Source: a virus
Virus record (IMG/VR): IMGVR_UViG_3300043466_000721
Location: 1 to 52,588 of that record
DNA length: 52,588 bases
Strand: one strand, 5' to 3'
In this document: positions 44,074-52,583 of the stretch, in pieces
Position numbering within the stretch: the stretch's first letter is position 1
Layout: every line of letters begins with the position of its first letter
The notes under the pieces: generated by a model
The model's input: the letters and a program-made list of their open reading frames with translations, nothing else
Database searches by the model: none
Told to the model about the DNA's origin: nothing
Translations under genes and position numbers: made by a program

Positions 44074-45247
44074 TCAATAAACTATTAATAAAATTTTTCC
44101 ACATATCTCCTACTTTATTTTTGTTGAATTTTTCTAAAATATAATCTTTTCCATTTTCTATTATTTTATTTTTAAATTCTGGATTTTCTTCTAAAGAATT
44201 TACTTTGGATACGATATTATCAGAATATTTAAAAATACCATCAATGTCTTTTGATAAAGGTTCGTTTTGCATCTTATTTGGGTCTGAACCTGGAGGAAAA
44301 TCCAACCAAGCACAATACCCATCAAAATTTTCAGGTAAAGCGCCTAATGGATATGTCACCGGAATACAACCTAATGCAATAGCTTCTGCAACAACACAAG
44401 AAAAAGTGTCTTTATGAACATCTTGATATGGTGTATATAGAGGATAAATAAAATATTCACTTTCGGCCAAATGTGTAAATAATGTTTTTTTATCCACACT
44501 ATTATGTAGTTTAAAAAAAGAATCTGAATGTGCGTGTGTCGCCAATAAATAATCAAAGGCGTGGAATTCACAATCCTTGAAATTTAATTTTCTTACCGCT
44601 TCCACCGCAACATCACCACCTCTTGCCCATGCTGCATGAAAAATAAATTTATGTTTTTTCTTTTTTGGGTTATTTAATAATACTTCATTTATTACATCAT
44701 CCATTATTGGGTTTGGTATTATTGTTGAAATTGTATCTTTACAATTATTTAATAAACTATTAACCACATTTTGGTTCATTTTTTTCTCCCATTCAGATAT
44801 ATTCACAATGCCTAATTTTAAATTATTGGTATTTACAAAATCAATGATTTCACCCACCCCATATATCCATTGCATATGAGACCAATAAATTAAACCTTTT
44901 GAAATTTTGATTGGGATATTTTTATAATCAACAAACCATAAACTACTTACTAATATGTCAAATTCTTTGTTTGGTACATTAGTGAAATGTATATCAGTAT
45001 AACACACGCCTCTTACATTCTTTCCAGGTTCAAAACCCAACCCTAATGATTCTAATTTTTTATCTAAATGAGGTTCTAATCTTTCTGACGCAAACACAAC
45101 TTCATGTCCTTGACTTGCAAGATATTCTGCAATTAAAATAGAACTTGTATCAGTTCCAGATCCTCCACCACCACCATATCTTAATGTTTCACCATTCAAG
45201 TAATTACTTCTTCTACTATTTCCTATGACTATAAATGCTATTCTCAT
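44066..45247 (-). CDS. GT-B glycosyltransferase (family 4-like)
   Basis: A 393-residue GT-B-fold transferase. The N-terminal half has a Gly-rich nucleotide-fold loop (YGGGGGSGTDTSSILIAEYL); the C-terminal half has KHKFIFHAAWARGGDVAVEA and the donor-binding DTFSCVVAEAIALGCIPVTY, where the E in VAEA matches the GT4 E(x7)E region. It overlaps the upstream transferase by 4 nt (ATGA). It probably transfers a nucleotide-sugar unit in the same pathway as the mutase; donor and acceptor are unknown. Confidence 0.78.
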   Translation of the reverse strand: MRIAFIVIGNSRRSNYLNGETLRYGGGGGSGTDTSSILIAEYLASQGHEVVFASERLEPHLDKKLESLGLGFEPGKNVRGVCYTDIHFTNVPNKEFDILVSSLWFVDYKNIPIKISKGLIYWSHMQWIYGVGEIIDFVNTNNLKLGIVNISEWEKKMNQNVVNSLLNNCKDTISTIIPNPIMDDVINEVLLNNPKKKKHKFIFHAAWARGGDVAVEAVRKLNFKDCEFHAFDYLLATHAHSDSFFKLHNSVDKKTLFTHLAESEYFIYPLYTPYQDVHKDTFSCVVAEAIALGCIPVTYPLGALPENFDGYCAWLDFPPGSDPNKMQNEPLSKDIDGIFKYSDNIVSKVNSLEENPEFKNKIIENGKDYILEKFNKNKVGDMWKNFINSLLNG

Positions 45248-46494
45248 ACTATTATTTTTTCATATCTATCACTCCATTGTTTTTCTTCATCGAAGAGATA
45301 CATAATTATTTTATTTGGTCTATCAGCTGATTCAAAAAAAGCTCTAAATTTGTTTATTTCTAGATTAACATATTGAGGGTCGTTTTCTAATGTAAAATCT
45401 CTTCTATATAGTTCAGCCCCACTACTATTTGCAACCGCAAAAGTTAAAAACTTTTTATTTATAAAATTATACTTTTTGAAAAAATTTAAATCCCAATCTA
45501 CCTCAAAATTATACACATTTTTGATAAATTGGTTTTCCCAATCAATAGGATTTGGTGGTTCTTTAACTTTTAGAGTATAGTCTTGGATTATACATTTTTT
45601 AAAGTCAAATCCTCCATAAACTTCATAATCGTGTAAAGTTCTTTTATCACCCAAACAATAAATACCCATATCAATATCACCCTCATCGGTTCCAAAAAGT
45701 TGTCTTGTCTTTTCTCTAGCAAAAACATCTCTTTGTCCACTGGTTTTATCTGTTTTACTTTCCTTACCGTGGTCCTCCCAATGCTTCGGTCTGTAATTTC
45801 TTGTGTATTCATGCCACATAACCATTCTATATGGACTAAAAAAGTCATAACCATTTGTATATGCTCTAGCACTTAGTGTTGTCTCCTCAACATACCCACC
45901 AAAATAAATGTCAGGATCATATGGTACTTCTTCAATAAATTTTCCATATGTAAAATAAAAATGCCCACTAATAGTTCTTGCTCTAATTATTTTGTCTCTT
46001 TCTTTATAATCTTGAATATACCAAGGCATTGACATTAAAAGTTTGTCAGAACTAAACTCATATTGAGACATTAATGTTGGTGTTTTATTCCACTTATCTT
46101 CATCTTCATTCGGATCAAATGGTGTGCAATATGTTGTAATAACAGGTTTTTCGGATATTTCTAAAGCCTGATTAAAATCCTCCAAGACAATTTCATCCCA
46201 ATTTTCAACAAATCTATGATGTGAATCAATTTGTAATGTATATTTTTCTCCACCATATAGTAAATTTGTCACATTTCTAGCCCAACCTAAACCTTGACTT
46301 TCTGAATAGTGATATTTTTTAATCCTAAAATTTGGATTACTATCATATTTAGTAATGTCTTCGGTTTCATCATATTGCCAACAAATCCCAAAAATCAAAT
46401 TTTCTGGGTGTCTAGCTTTTTTTAACATATCCTCAATTGTTGGTATAAGTTGGGGATCTCTATAACTTGCGATTTGAACGAAAATTTTATCCAT
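45244..46494 (-). CDS. GlcNAc-transferase-like glycosyltransferase, 416 aa
   Basis: A 416-residue GT-A-type enzyme of the GlcNAc (Skp1 GnT-like) family. Characteristic elements are FVQIASYRDPQLIPTIEDML, FGICWQYDE, GLGWARNVTNLLYGGEKYTL-QIDSHHRFVENWDE (the DSH metal-binding site), and GHFYFTYGKFIEEVPYDPDIY-FGGYVEE. Members of this family add GlcNAc to proteins, including hydroxyproline in Skp1. It starts the cassette; no exact TATTTAT box precedes it. The last ~100 residues are a separate beta-rich segment. Confidence 0.8.
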   Translation of the reverse strand: MDKIFVQIASYRDPQLIPTIEDMLKKARHPENLIFGICWQYDETEDITKYDSNPNFRIKKYHYSESQGLGWARNVTNLLYGGEKYTLQIDSHHRFVENWDEIVLEDFNQALEISEKPVITTYCTPFDPNEDEDKWNKTPTLMSQYEFSSDKLLMSMPWYIQDYKERDKIIRARTISGHFYFTYGKFIEEVPYDPDIYFGGYVEETTLSARAYTNGYDFFSPYRMVMWHEYTRNYRPKHWEDHGKESKTDKTSGQRDVFAREKTRQLFGTDEGDIDMGIYCLGDKRTLHDYEVYGGFDFKKCIIQDYTLKVKEPPNPIDWENQFIKNVYNFEVDWDLNFFKKYNFINKKFLTFAVANSSGAELYRRDFTLENDPQYVNLEINKFRAFFESADRPNKIIMYLFDEEKQWSDRYEKIIV

Positions 46495-46578
46495 ATATAA
46501 TTTTTTAATAAAAAAATATGGAATAAAATAAAAAGTTGAATGGTTAAATAATTATTATTTTATTAAGTTGATTTTGAT

Positions 46579-47619
46579 TTAACAACCATCTGTCCTTATA
46601 ATACATCCGGTTGAAATATTATAAGTAAAGGTTCCTAAACATTGGTTTTCAGTACATTCATTATTAAACAATATTAATGGTGGTAATGGGAATGTGTATG
46701 TAGCAACTAAAGAACCACCGAAATTTGTAAATCCATAATTACCATCGGAAACCATTGTTCCGCCGGAATAAACATACATAGCAAGATTAATAACACCAGT
46801 TCCTACGTTTGTATTATACCAATTGGCTTTTGTTGTAAATTGAATTGTTGGTGCTGAAGGAAATGCCGTTTTAATATCATTTACTTTAAAAAACACCGAT
46901 TCACTTCCATTTCCTACATTATCACCACCCCAATACATATAAGGACCGCCCCAGACACCTGAAGGCTTATTACCAGTTGGGCAAAAACCTAGAGGCCCAT
47001 TTATTGTTGGTTGTGTTAAAGTTGTTACAGTATCTAAGTCCGTCCCCGAACCAGATGGAAATTCATAAACAAAGACTAAATAATCACCAAGAGCACAAAT
47101 AGGTGCTACTGGTGTTGGTGTTGGTGTTGGAGGACAAGTAGGTGTTGGACAAAATTGGTTTGAACTACAAGGATCACCAATTGTTATTGTAAGATTTGTT
47201 CCATTTGTTGGGTTTGAACCACAAGTATAATATGTTATACCACTTTGAATTATAACATCCAAAACATTATTGCCATTACAATCCGTATAATCAAATGAAC
47301 CATCACTTGTTGATGTATTATCGGCTGTAATACACCGACATAGACTTGTTGGAGTAGGTGTAGGTGTTGCAGTTGGTGTTGGAGTGGGTGTGGGTGTTGT
47401 AGGACAAGAATAATACTGGAAAGTTTCACAACCATCGTCATCACTTACAATAACAATAACTGAATTTGCAACATCTAAAGGAGCTGGAACATTAAAAGTG
47501 TATGGGACTGAACTAAATGTTCCTGGAACATTAAAACAATTTGTTATTGATATATCACAAACTTGAACCTGATATGGTGCATTACCCGTTACTCCTGTTA
47601 TTGTTATTTGGTGTGGCAT
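46579..47619 (-). CDS. Pro-Thr-linker fibre protein, 346 aa
   Basis: Secreted-looking, Cys-rich beta protein with no enzyme motif. An N-terminal Ig-like stretch (HQITITGVTGNAPYQVQVCD) is followed by PTPTPT linkers at ~73-95 and ~158-175 that separate small Cys-containing domains. The C-terminal ~160 residues form another beta domain. Linkers of the same sort occur in the sheath and in the 188-residue protein. It is probably a fibre or virion surface decoration. Confidence 0.5.
   Translation of the reverse strand: MPHQITITGVTGNAPYQVQVCDISITNCFNVPGTFSSVPYTFNVPAPLDVANSVIVIVSDDDGCETFQYYSCPTTPTPTPTPTATPTPTPTSLCRCITADNTSTSDGSFDYTDCNGNNVLDVIIQSGITYYTCGSNPTNGTNLTITIGDPCSSNQFCPTPTCPPTPTPTPVAPICALGDYLVFVYEFPSGSGTDLDTVTTLTQPTINGPLGFCPTGNKPSGVWGGPYMYWGGDNVGNGSESVFFKVNDIKTAFPSAPTIQFTTKANWYNTNVGTGVINLAMYVYSGGTMVSDGNYGFTNFGGSLVATYTFPLPPLILFNNECTENQCLGTFTYNISTGCIIRTDGC
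47095..47400 (-). repeat. Two Pro-Thr coding repeats in the 346-aa protein
   Basis: Simple GGTGTTGGTGTA-type repeats on the plus strand at about 47105-47150 and 47340-47400, coding Pro-Thr linkers. Confidence 0.7.
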
Positions 47620-47720
47620 TTATATATTTTTTCTAATTTACAACGATATAAACTATTATTTTTATTTTAAATAATGATGTTAACCACAACAATTAATATA
47701 TTACTTAAATTCATTTTTAA

Positions 47721-48044
47721 TTAGTTTGTAAATGTGTTATAAAAATTATCAAATATTAATTTTTCTGAATCAGATAAATTATCATAAAGTGTTTCTTGTG
47801 TATTTTCTAACTTTGTAATATGTACTTTCATCGTTACAAACCTAGTCACAGGGTTTTTAGCAACATAAATTTGGCTGAAATCTTCATTAGTTTTTTGATT
47901 AATCAATTGATTAAAATTATTATACGATGTTAATAAATCACCAGATAAGTCAGATATGGTAAAATATTTTTGTTCTTGTGTGTTTAAATTCTGAATAACA
48001 AGAAAATTTAGTTCTAAAAAAATATCTATTTTATAATTTTCCAT
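47721..48044 (-). CDS. Small hypothetical protein, 107 aa
   Basis: Unrecognised 107-residue protein. Its start directly follows the stop of the beta-helix fibre gene with no gap, so the two are probably coupled. The C-terminal LSDSEKLIFDNFYNTF is helical. A fibre chaperone is a reasonable guess from position only. Confidence 0.45.
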   Translation of the reverse strand: MENYKIDIFLELNFLVIQNLNTQEQKYFTISDLSGDLLTSYNNFNQLINQKTNEDFSQIYVAKNPVTRFVTMKVHITKLENTQETLYDNLSDSEKLIFDNFYNTFTN

Positions 48045-49595
48045 TTATATTAATATATTACCTTGATTATCGTGTGTATTAGTAATTCCTTGTGTAACAT
48101 TAATGTTAATTGGTGTCGTTGCACCTCGGAATGAATTATTTGCATATTTAACAGTAATCGATCCGGCACCTACTATACAATTTGCGGACGCGTTAGTTAC
48201 TGAGATGGAACAATTTGTAACCTCAACTCCAGCACCATTTAGTAAAATACCATGTCCTGACGCATTATTCCAAGCGTTTTCTATTGAACAATTATAAAAC
48301 CTAGCGGCATAAGTAGTATCTGAAATTGTCGCATTTCCAGCACTTCTAAAAGTACAATCGTAGAATGAAGACATTGTAAAAAATGGTCTAACAGCAACAC
48401 CAGTACTTGAAGATGTTCCAATTGAATTCCAAGCATTACTTTGGTAATATGCAATGCCTGTAACCGTTGATGCAACACAATTAAAGGCGCTAGATGTGAT
48501 AGCTCTTCCTGAATTTGAAAAAGAATAACAATTTATTGCTGTTCCACCAACAATACCATTTGAAGATGTTGTTATAACAGTACAATCTCTAGCAGTATCA
48601 CCTTGATTACTATAATTTAATGATATTGCAACACCAGACACTGTTTTTACATATGTATTTTCAATTACACTACCACCATTTATATTTGCAGTTGAGTATC
48701 CACCTCCTGTTCCAGTATTTTCAATTCTACTATTTCTTATATTATTAACCGAAAACACATCAGGAAATAAAAATCCAGAACTATTTCCTATAACTTCTAT
48801 TCCATCAAATGCCCAACCGTATATACCAAAACCAGTTGTTGTGACTATTGGTGCAGTACCTGTTGTTGTTGTGTAAGTTACGGTTAGATTATAACATTTA
48901 AAAGTTAATGTAGTTCCAAAAACTGTTCCATCGGCCGAAAATATCACACCAGTTGATGTTGCAGTATTTGAGCGTCTTATGTTCATATTATAGAAAAAAT
49001 AAGTACCGCTACCAGGACTTGTTGAAAATACATTACCTGTATTTCCCGAATATGTATATGTGTGACCATTACCATATAAAATGACATTTGGTTTTAAGGT
49101 TACTGTTGTTGTTGTAGTAACATCTGCAAACATTTCAATAGTTTGTCCAGTAGTTGCTGCTGACATAGCCGCAGATAATGTTGAGTAGTAAGTATATACT
49201 CCACTAGTGTTAGATATACCAAAAACACCGGTTGAACTTGTTGCTCCAGTAAATGATACTGTAAAGTTCCCATTAGAACCAGTTATGCTAATATTTGAAC
49301 CAGGAATTAAACCACTAACCGGTAAATTCTGATAAGTTGCGGCACTTATTGTTGTTGCACTTAAACCACCATTTATAATTAAATCACCACTAATGGTATC
49401 ACCAGTTTTGGATACTCTATTCCAACCAATTTCTCTAACTTCTGTGGCACCAGTTGTTCCAGATGTAAATAATGTATATAATTTGGCATCAGCAGTATTT
49501 AATGCCATCTCACCTAATGTTAAACCACTTAATGGTGGTATTTTTCCAATTACATTTGATCTCTTTAATAAAAGTGTTGTTTGTCTTGTTGCCAT
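48045..49595 (-). CDS. Beta-helix tail fibre / tailspike-like protein, 516 aa
   Basis: Fibre protein. The N-terminus (MATRQTTLLLKRSNVIGKIP, LGEMALNTADAKLYT) is a common phage fibre attachment module, also present in the 447-residue neighbour. Residues ~75-115 contain TISAATYQNLPVSGL, shared with the 272-residue fibre. Residues ~150-510 show repeated short strands with Asn, Ser and Cys (NVILYGNGHTYTYSG, then FYNCSIENAWNN) typical of a right-handed parallel beta-helix. No catalytic residues can be picked out by eye. It is likely a receptor-binding or glycan-binding fibre. Confidence 0.65.
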   Translation of the reverse strand: MATRQTTLLLKRSNVIGKIPPLSGLTLGEMALNTADAKLYTLFTSGTTGATEVREIGWNRVSKTGDTISGDLIINGGLSATTISAATYQNLPVSGLIPGSNISITGSNGNFTVSFTGATSSTGVFGISNTSGVYTYYSTLSAAMSAATTGQTIEMFADVTTTTTVTLKPNVILYGNGHTYTYSGNTGNVFSTSPGSGTYFFYNMNIRRSNTATSTGVIFSADGTVFGTTLTFKCYNLTVTYTTTTGTAPIVTTTGFGIYGWAFDGIEVIGNSSGFLFPDVFSVNNIRNSRIENTGTGGGYSTANINGGSVIENTYVKTVSGVAISLNYSNQGDTARDCTVITTSSNGIVGGTAINCYSFSNSGRAITSSAFNCVASTVTGIAYYQSNAWNSIGTSSSTGVAVRPFFTMSSFYDCTFRSAGNATISDTTYAARFYNCSIENAWNNASGHGILLNGAGVEVTNCSISVTNASANCIVGAGSITVKYANNSFRGATTPININVTQGITNTHDNQGNILI

Positions 49596-49617
49596 ATATA
49601 TGACTTAATTTTTTTTT

Positions 49618-49633
49618 ACCTTAATATTAAGGT
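49618..49633. repeat. Perfect 16-bp palindrome
   Basis: ACCTTAATATTAAGGT between two fibre genes. A T-rich tract follows on the plus strand and an A-run on that side of the minus strand, so it is not a normal terminator for the minus-strand genes. It could be an operator or an RNA processing hairpin. Confidence 0.5.
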
Positions 49634-49652
49634 CTATTTTTATTTTTTAAAG

Positions 49653-50996
49653 TTAATATTCACCACCCGATAAAACATCAAATTCTGCCAAAACTCTAAC
49701 ACCGGTTACGGCCCCAGGAGATTGTGGATCTGTTGGTGAGTCCGTAATATCGGTACTTCTAATTACAATATCATTTAATTGTGTAATCCAACCGCGATTT
49801 GTATAACCAGTAGATCCTGTGTATTCATTAAGATCAAGAACTTGTGTTGGTGTTATACCAGTTAAATCCCACATTTTGATAATATCAAAATTGACACTAT
49901 CACCAGTAATACCATTTCCGTCTTGAATTGTAATACCAGCATTTACTGAAAATGATGTTGATGAACCTGTTGGATTATAGTTTAATATGATATTATTATC
50001 TTCCACATATAAATTAGATGTAAAAGCGGAAATACTTGACCCAAATACCGTTAAATTCCCTTGAACCACAACATCACCACTAGCTTGAATGTCTTTAACA
50101 CCCAATGTATCCGTTCCTTCATTATATGTAAAGGCGGCCTTATCTTTTAATAAACCACCAACACCAACATAAACAACCCTTCCTTGTGTTAAATTTGAAA
50201 ACGATAAACCTGAAACTGTTGTAATTGAATCACTATAAGCATTACCACTATTATCTGTTATTGTAAAAGAATTATTTACTGAATTATATGTAAATCCGGT
50301 TGTAAATACATTTGTGTATGGTAATGAATATGTTCCGGGTGCAATATCTTGATTATATAATAGACCAATTGATGCGTTTGGAGAACTTGTGGTTGCCGCG
50401 GTATTTGTTCCGCCAGTAACATAAGTATCATTAACATCAATTGTTGATAAATCTACGGTATAACCAGTTTTTCCGTCATTTCTTAAAAATGTTATTTGTT
50501 TTTGAGAATTATCATATGTTCCACCAGTTGTAAATGTATTTTGTGTTGAAATACTATAAGGACCACCAGCTGGTGTAATATTGTATGACAATTGTGTTGT
50601 TTGTAAATTTGAACTTGTTGAAGCACTTGTTGTTAATGATCCACCGGTGACATATGTATCAATACCAGAAATATTTGAAATGTCGGCAAGAACAAAACCA
50701 TTTGTTGTTCCGGATAAGAATTTACCAACAAGTCCGGCACCCGTCTGACCTTCATATTTTGTTATTCTATTTCTTAATCTTAAATCATAAAGATTGGAAC
50801 CAACTTCAAAAAATGTTTGTTCCGTAGCTCCGGTTCCAGCTGGTGTCCAGTTTGTTGTTGATGTTGTAATACCTGAGAAAAACATAATACCATCAGCGGT
50901 ATTTACAATCGCCTCACCTTGAAGCAATGATGTTGGTAAAGGTCTATTTACTATATTACTATTTTTGGTTATTAACCTTGTTTGTCTGGTTGCCAT
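49653..50996 (-). CDS. Tail fibre protein, 447 aa
   Basis: Thr/Asn/Gly-rich beta-structured fibre protein. It starts MATRQTRLITKNSNIVNRPL with LLQGEAIVNTADGIMFF, the same attachment module as the beta-helix fibre. Residues ~305-447 form a module (VEDNNIILNYNP, then NRGWITQLNDIVI) that is duplicated in the 126-residue protein just upstream in the operon. It ends in FDVLSGGEY, a C-terminal signature shared by three adjacent proteins. A TATTTAT box lies 12 nt upstream. Confidence 0.6.
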   Translation of the reverse strand: MATRQTRLITKNSNIVNRPLPTSLLQGEAIVNTADGIMFFSGITTSTTNWTPAGTGATEQTFFEVGSNLYDLRLRNRITKYEGQTGAGLVGKFLSGTTNGFVLADISNISGIDTYVTGGSLTTSASTSSNLQTTQLSYNITPAGGPYSISTQNTFTTGGTYDNSQKQITFLRNDGKTGYTVDLSTIDVNDTYVTGGTNTAATTSSPNASIGLLYNQDIAPGTYSLPYTNVFTTGFTYNSVNNSFTITDNSGNAYSDSITTVSGLSFSNLTQGRVVYVGVGGLLKDKAAFTYNEGTDTLGVKDIQASGDVVVQGNLTVFGSSISAFTSNLYVEDNNIILNYNPTGSSTSFSVNAGITIQDGNGITGDSVNFDIIKMWDLTGITPTQVLDLNEYTGSTGYTNRGWITQLNDIVIRSTDITDSPTDPQSPGAVTGVRVLAEFDVLSGGEY

Positions 50997-51008
50997 AATT
51001 TTTTATCT

Positions 51009-51015
51009 ATAAATA
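51009..51015 (-). promoter_or_regulatory. TATTTAT box before the 447-aa fibre gene
   Basis: Minus-strand ATATATTTATAGATAAAAAA, 12 nt upstream of the ATG at 50996. Confidence 0.5.
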
Positions 51016-51024
51016 TATTTTATT

Positions 51025-51405
51025 TTAGAATTCACCACCATCTAGTGAATCTTTTTCTTTTATTACTCTATAGCCGGTTGTTAGACCACTATTTGAACCA
51101 ATAATTATATCATTTAATTGTGTAATCCACCCTCTATTTTGAAAACCATTATTACCGTTATATTCAGATGTATTTATGTTTTGAATATTCTTAACATTTA
51201 TAATATTAAAATTAACATCCGAATTAATTCCATCACCATCTTGAATGGTAAAACCAGCACCAATTGATGTTCCTGACATATTGGTATTTTCTTTAAAGTT
51301 GAAAACGATGTTATTATCTTCAACATCCATTTCGTCTGCCTTTTTAAAATAAAAAGGTAGATTATCAATATCAGCAATTTGTCTTAAACTTAATTTTGTT
51401 CCCAT
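51025..51405 (-). CDS. Short fibre-domain paralogue, 126 aa
   Basis: Consists almost only of the C-terminal module of the 447-residue fibre: VEDNNIVFNF, GFTIQDGDGI, NRGWITQLNDIIIGS, ending DSLDGGEF. A short unrelated N-terminus (MGTKLSLRQIADIDNLPFYF) replaces the long fibre shaft. It probably arose by partial duplication and may form mixed or alternative fibre tips. It is not obviously broken. Confidence 0.6.
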   Translation of the reverse strand: MGTKLSLRQIADIDNLPFYFKKADEMDVEDNNIVFNFKENTNMSGTSIGAGFTIQDGDGINSDVNFNIINVKNIQNINTSEYNGNNGFQNRGWITQLNDIIIGSNSGLTTGYRVIKEKDSLDGGEF

Positions 51406-51414
51406 AGTATTTTT

Positions 51415-51996
51415 TTAAAATGTTCCGCCATTTAGTACATCATTTTGTATTACCGAATTATTTGCGGTTATTATTCTTGAATTTCCCAAACCATCATTTC
51501 CTAAATCTAATTCTGGTGTTATGACTTTTACTGTTGTTGTCCAATAAGATGTGGTCCCACTAATAGTATTTATATTCCTAAATCTTCTTATTGGTGTTCC
51601 TAAATCAATTGTATTATCATTTTGTGGAATAACACTATTATGTAATGTAATTCCGGTATTACAAGAATGTAAATTATCAATATATAAATCTGTAATACAA
51701 CTTCCAGTTCCTCCAGTAAATGTTCCTCCACCACCAGTTTGAAATAAAGACCAGTCTGTTATTGTCCCATTCCAAGGCCCAAGGTTTAGTTTATAATATT
51801 GTGAACCACCACCAACACCGACAACCATTCCAGCTCTTCTTCTTAAATTTGGAATACTATTAAGGTCAGACAATGTATTAACATTTCTAAAACCATCAAT
51901 ACCATATAGTGGGTCAATTACCGGATATTGATCCGTAATTTCCGTAGGTGAAATAAAACCATAAACCTCAACACCACCTGATAGTGAAAAACTCAT
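51415..51996 (-). CDS. Fibre-associated protein, 193 aa
   Basis: Beta-rich protein with a Gly-rich middle (GGGGTFTGGTGSCITDLYID) and a segment LHNSVIPQNDNTIDLGTPI, then RRFRNI, common in phage fibre shafts. It ends QNDVLNGGTF, close to the C-termini of the two downstream proteins. It is in the same minus-strand unit, with a 9-nt gap to the next gene. Confidence 0.55.
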   Translation of the reverse strand: MSFSLSGGVEVYGFISPTEITDQYPVIDPLYGIDGFRNVNTLSDLNSIPNLRRRAGMVVGVGGGSQYYKLNLGPWNGTITDWSLFQTGGGGTFTGGTGSCITDLYIDNLHSCNTGITLHNSVIPQNDNTIDLGTPIRRFRNINTISGTTSYWTTTVKVITPELDLGNDGLGNSRIITANNSVIQNDVLNGGTF

Positions 51997-52016
51997 TATT
52001 TTTTTTTATTTTTTTT

Positions 52017-52583
52017 TTAACCACATAACCAACAATCCAGACTAGCAGTAATTTCCCAAAATGTTCGGTATATGTTATATGTTATTGGAAAACCATTTCC
52101 ATCTATAATAATTATTTGTCCAGTATAATTTAAAATATTAGATCCGAAACATATGTTATTATTTTTAAATCCTGTTGGTTGTGGTAATGTTATTGGAATT
52201 AAAATATATCCATATGCTGTTCCAGTTGGTAATGTAACATATGAATTTGTTGGGTTATTTGTTGTGACAAATGTAAGTGTTGATACATCACCACTTGTAA
52301 TTGTTGCACCACTAAATTTACCATAATATATACCAGACGGTTCTGGACCCAATGTTGGGGTAGGTGTTGGTGTTTTTGTTGGACAAGACGTTGGTGTAGG
52401 TGTAGGTGTTGGGGTAGGTGTTGGTGTTCTTGTCGGTCTTGGTGTAGGTGTTGGTGTAGGTGTTGGTGTTTTTGTTGGACAAGGATTGGGTGTTGGTGTA
52501 GGAGTTGGGGTAGGTGTTGGTGTTTTTGTTGGTCTTGGTGTTGATGTTGGTGTTGGTGTAGGTGTTGGTCTTGGAACATTCAT
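52017..52583 (-). CDS. Pro-Thr-rich stalk protein with C-terminal domain, 188 aa
   Basis: Residues 1-~80 are almost pure Pro-Thr repeats with a few Arg, Lys and Cys (blocks ending RPTKTPTP or PCPTKTPTP). Residues ~82-188 form a beta domain ([15 protein letters not shown], then [15 protein letters not shown]). The extended stalk would hold the C-terminal domain away from a partner. The start lies 5 nt from the window edge, so a longer N-terminus cannot be fully excluded. Confidence 0.5.
   Translation of the reverse strand: MNVPRPTPTPTPTSTPRPTKTPTPTPTPTPTPNPCPTKTPTPTPTPTPRPTRTPTPTPTPTPTPTSCPTKTPTPTPTLGPEPSGIYYGKFSGATITSGDVSTLTFVTTNNPTNSYVTLPTGTAYGYILIPITLPQPTGFKNNNICFGSNILNYTGQIIIIDGNGFPITYNIYRTFWEITASLDCWLCG
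52353..52572 (-). repeat. Pro-Thr coding minisatellite
   Basis: About 220 bp of imperfect GGTGTTGGTGTA-type hexamers with three interspersed GTTGGACAAG/GTCGGTCTT units. Likely prone to slippage and length change. Confidence 0.8.

Noticed and set aside
44371-44571. Open frame inside the GT4 gene
   Set aside because: It overlaps a conserved glycosyltransferase on the same strand in another frame, has no leader features and encodes an AT-driven hydrophobic sequence.
47620-47720. 100-bp gap between fibre genes checked for RNA genes or small ORFs
   Set aside because: AT-rich, without a tRNA fold, clear hairpin, promoter box or credible small gene.
52199-52579. His/Gln-rich 126-codon frame over the Pro-Thr protein
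   Set aside because: This is the shifted reading of the same ACACCAACACC-type repeats. The Pro-Thr frame has the structured C-terminal domain.
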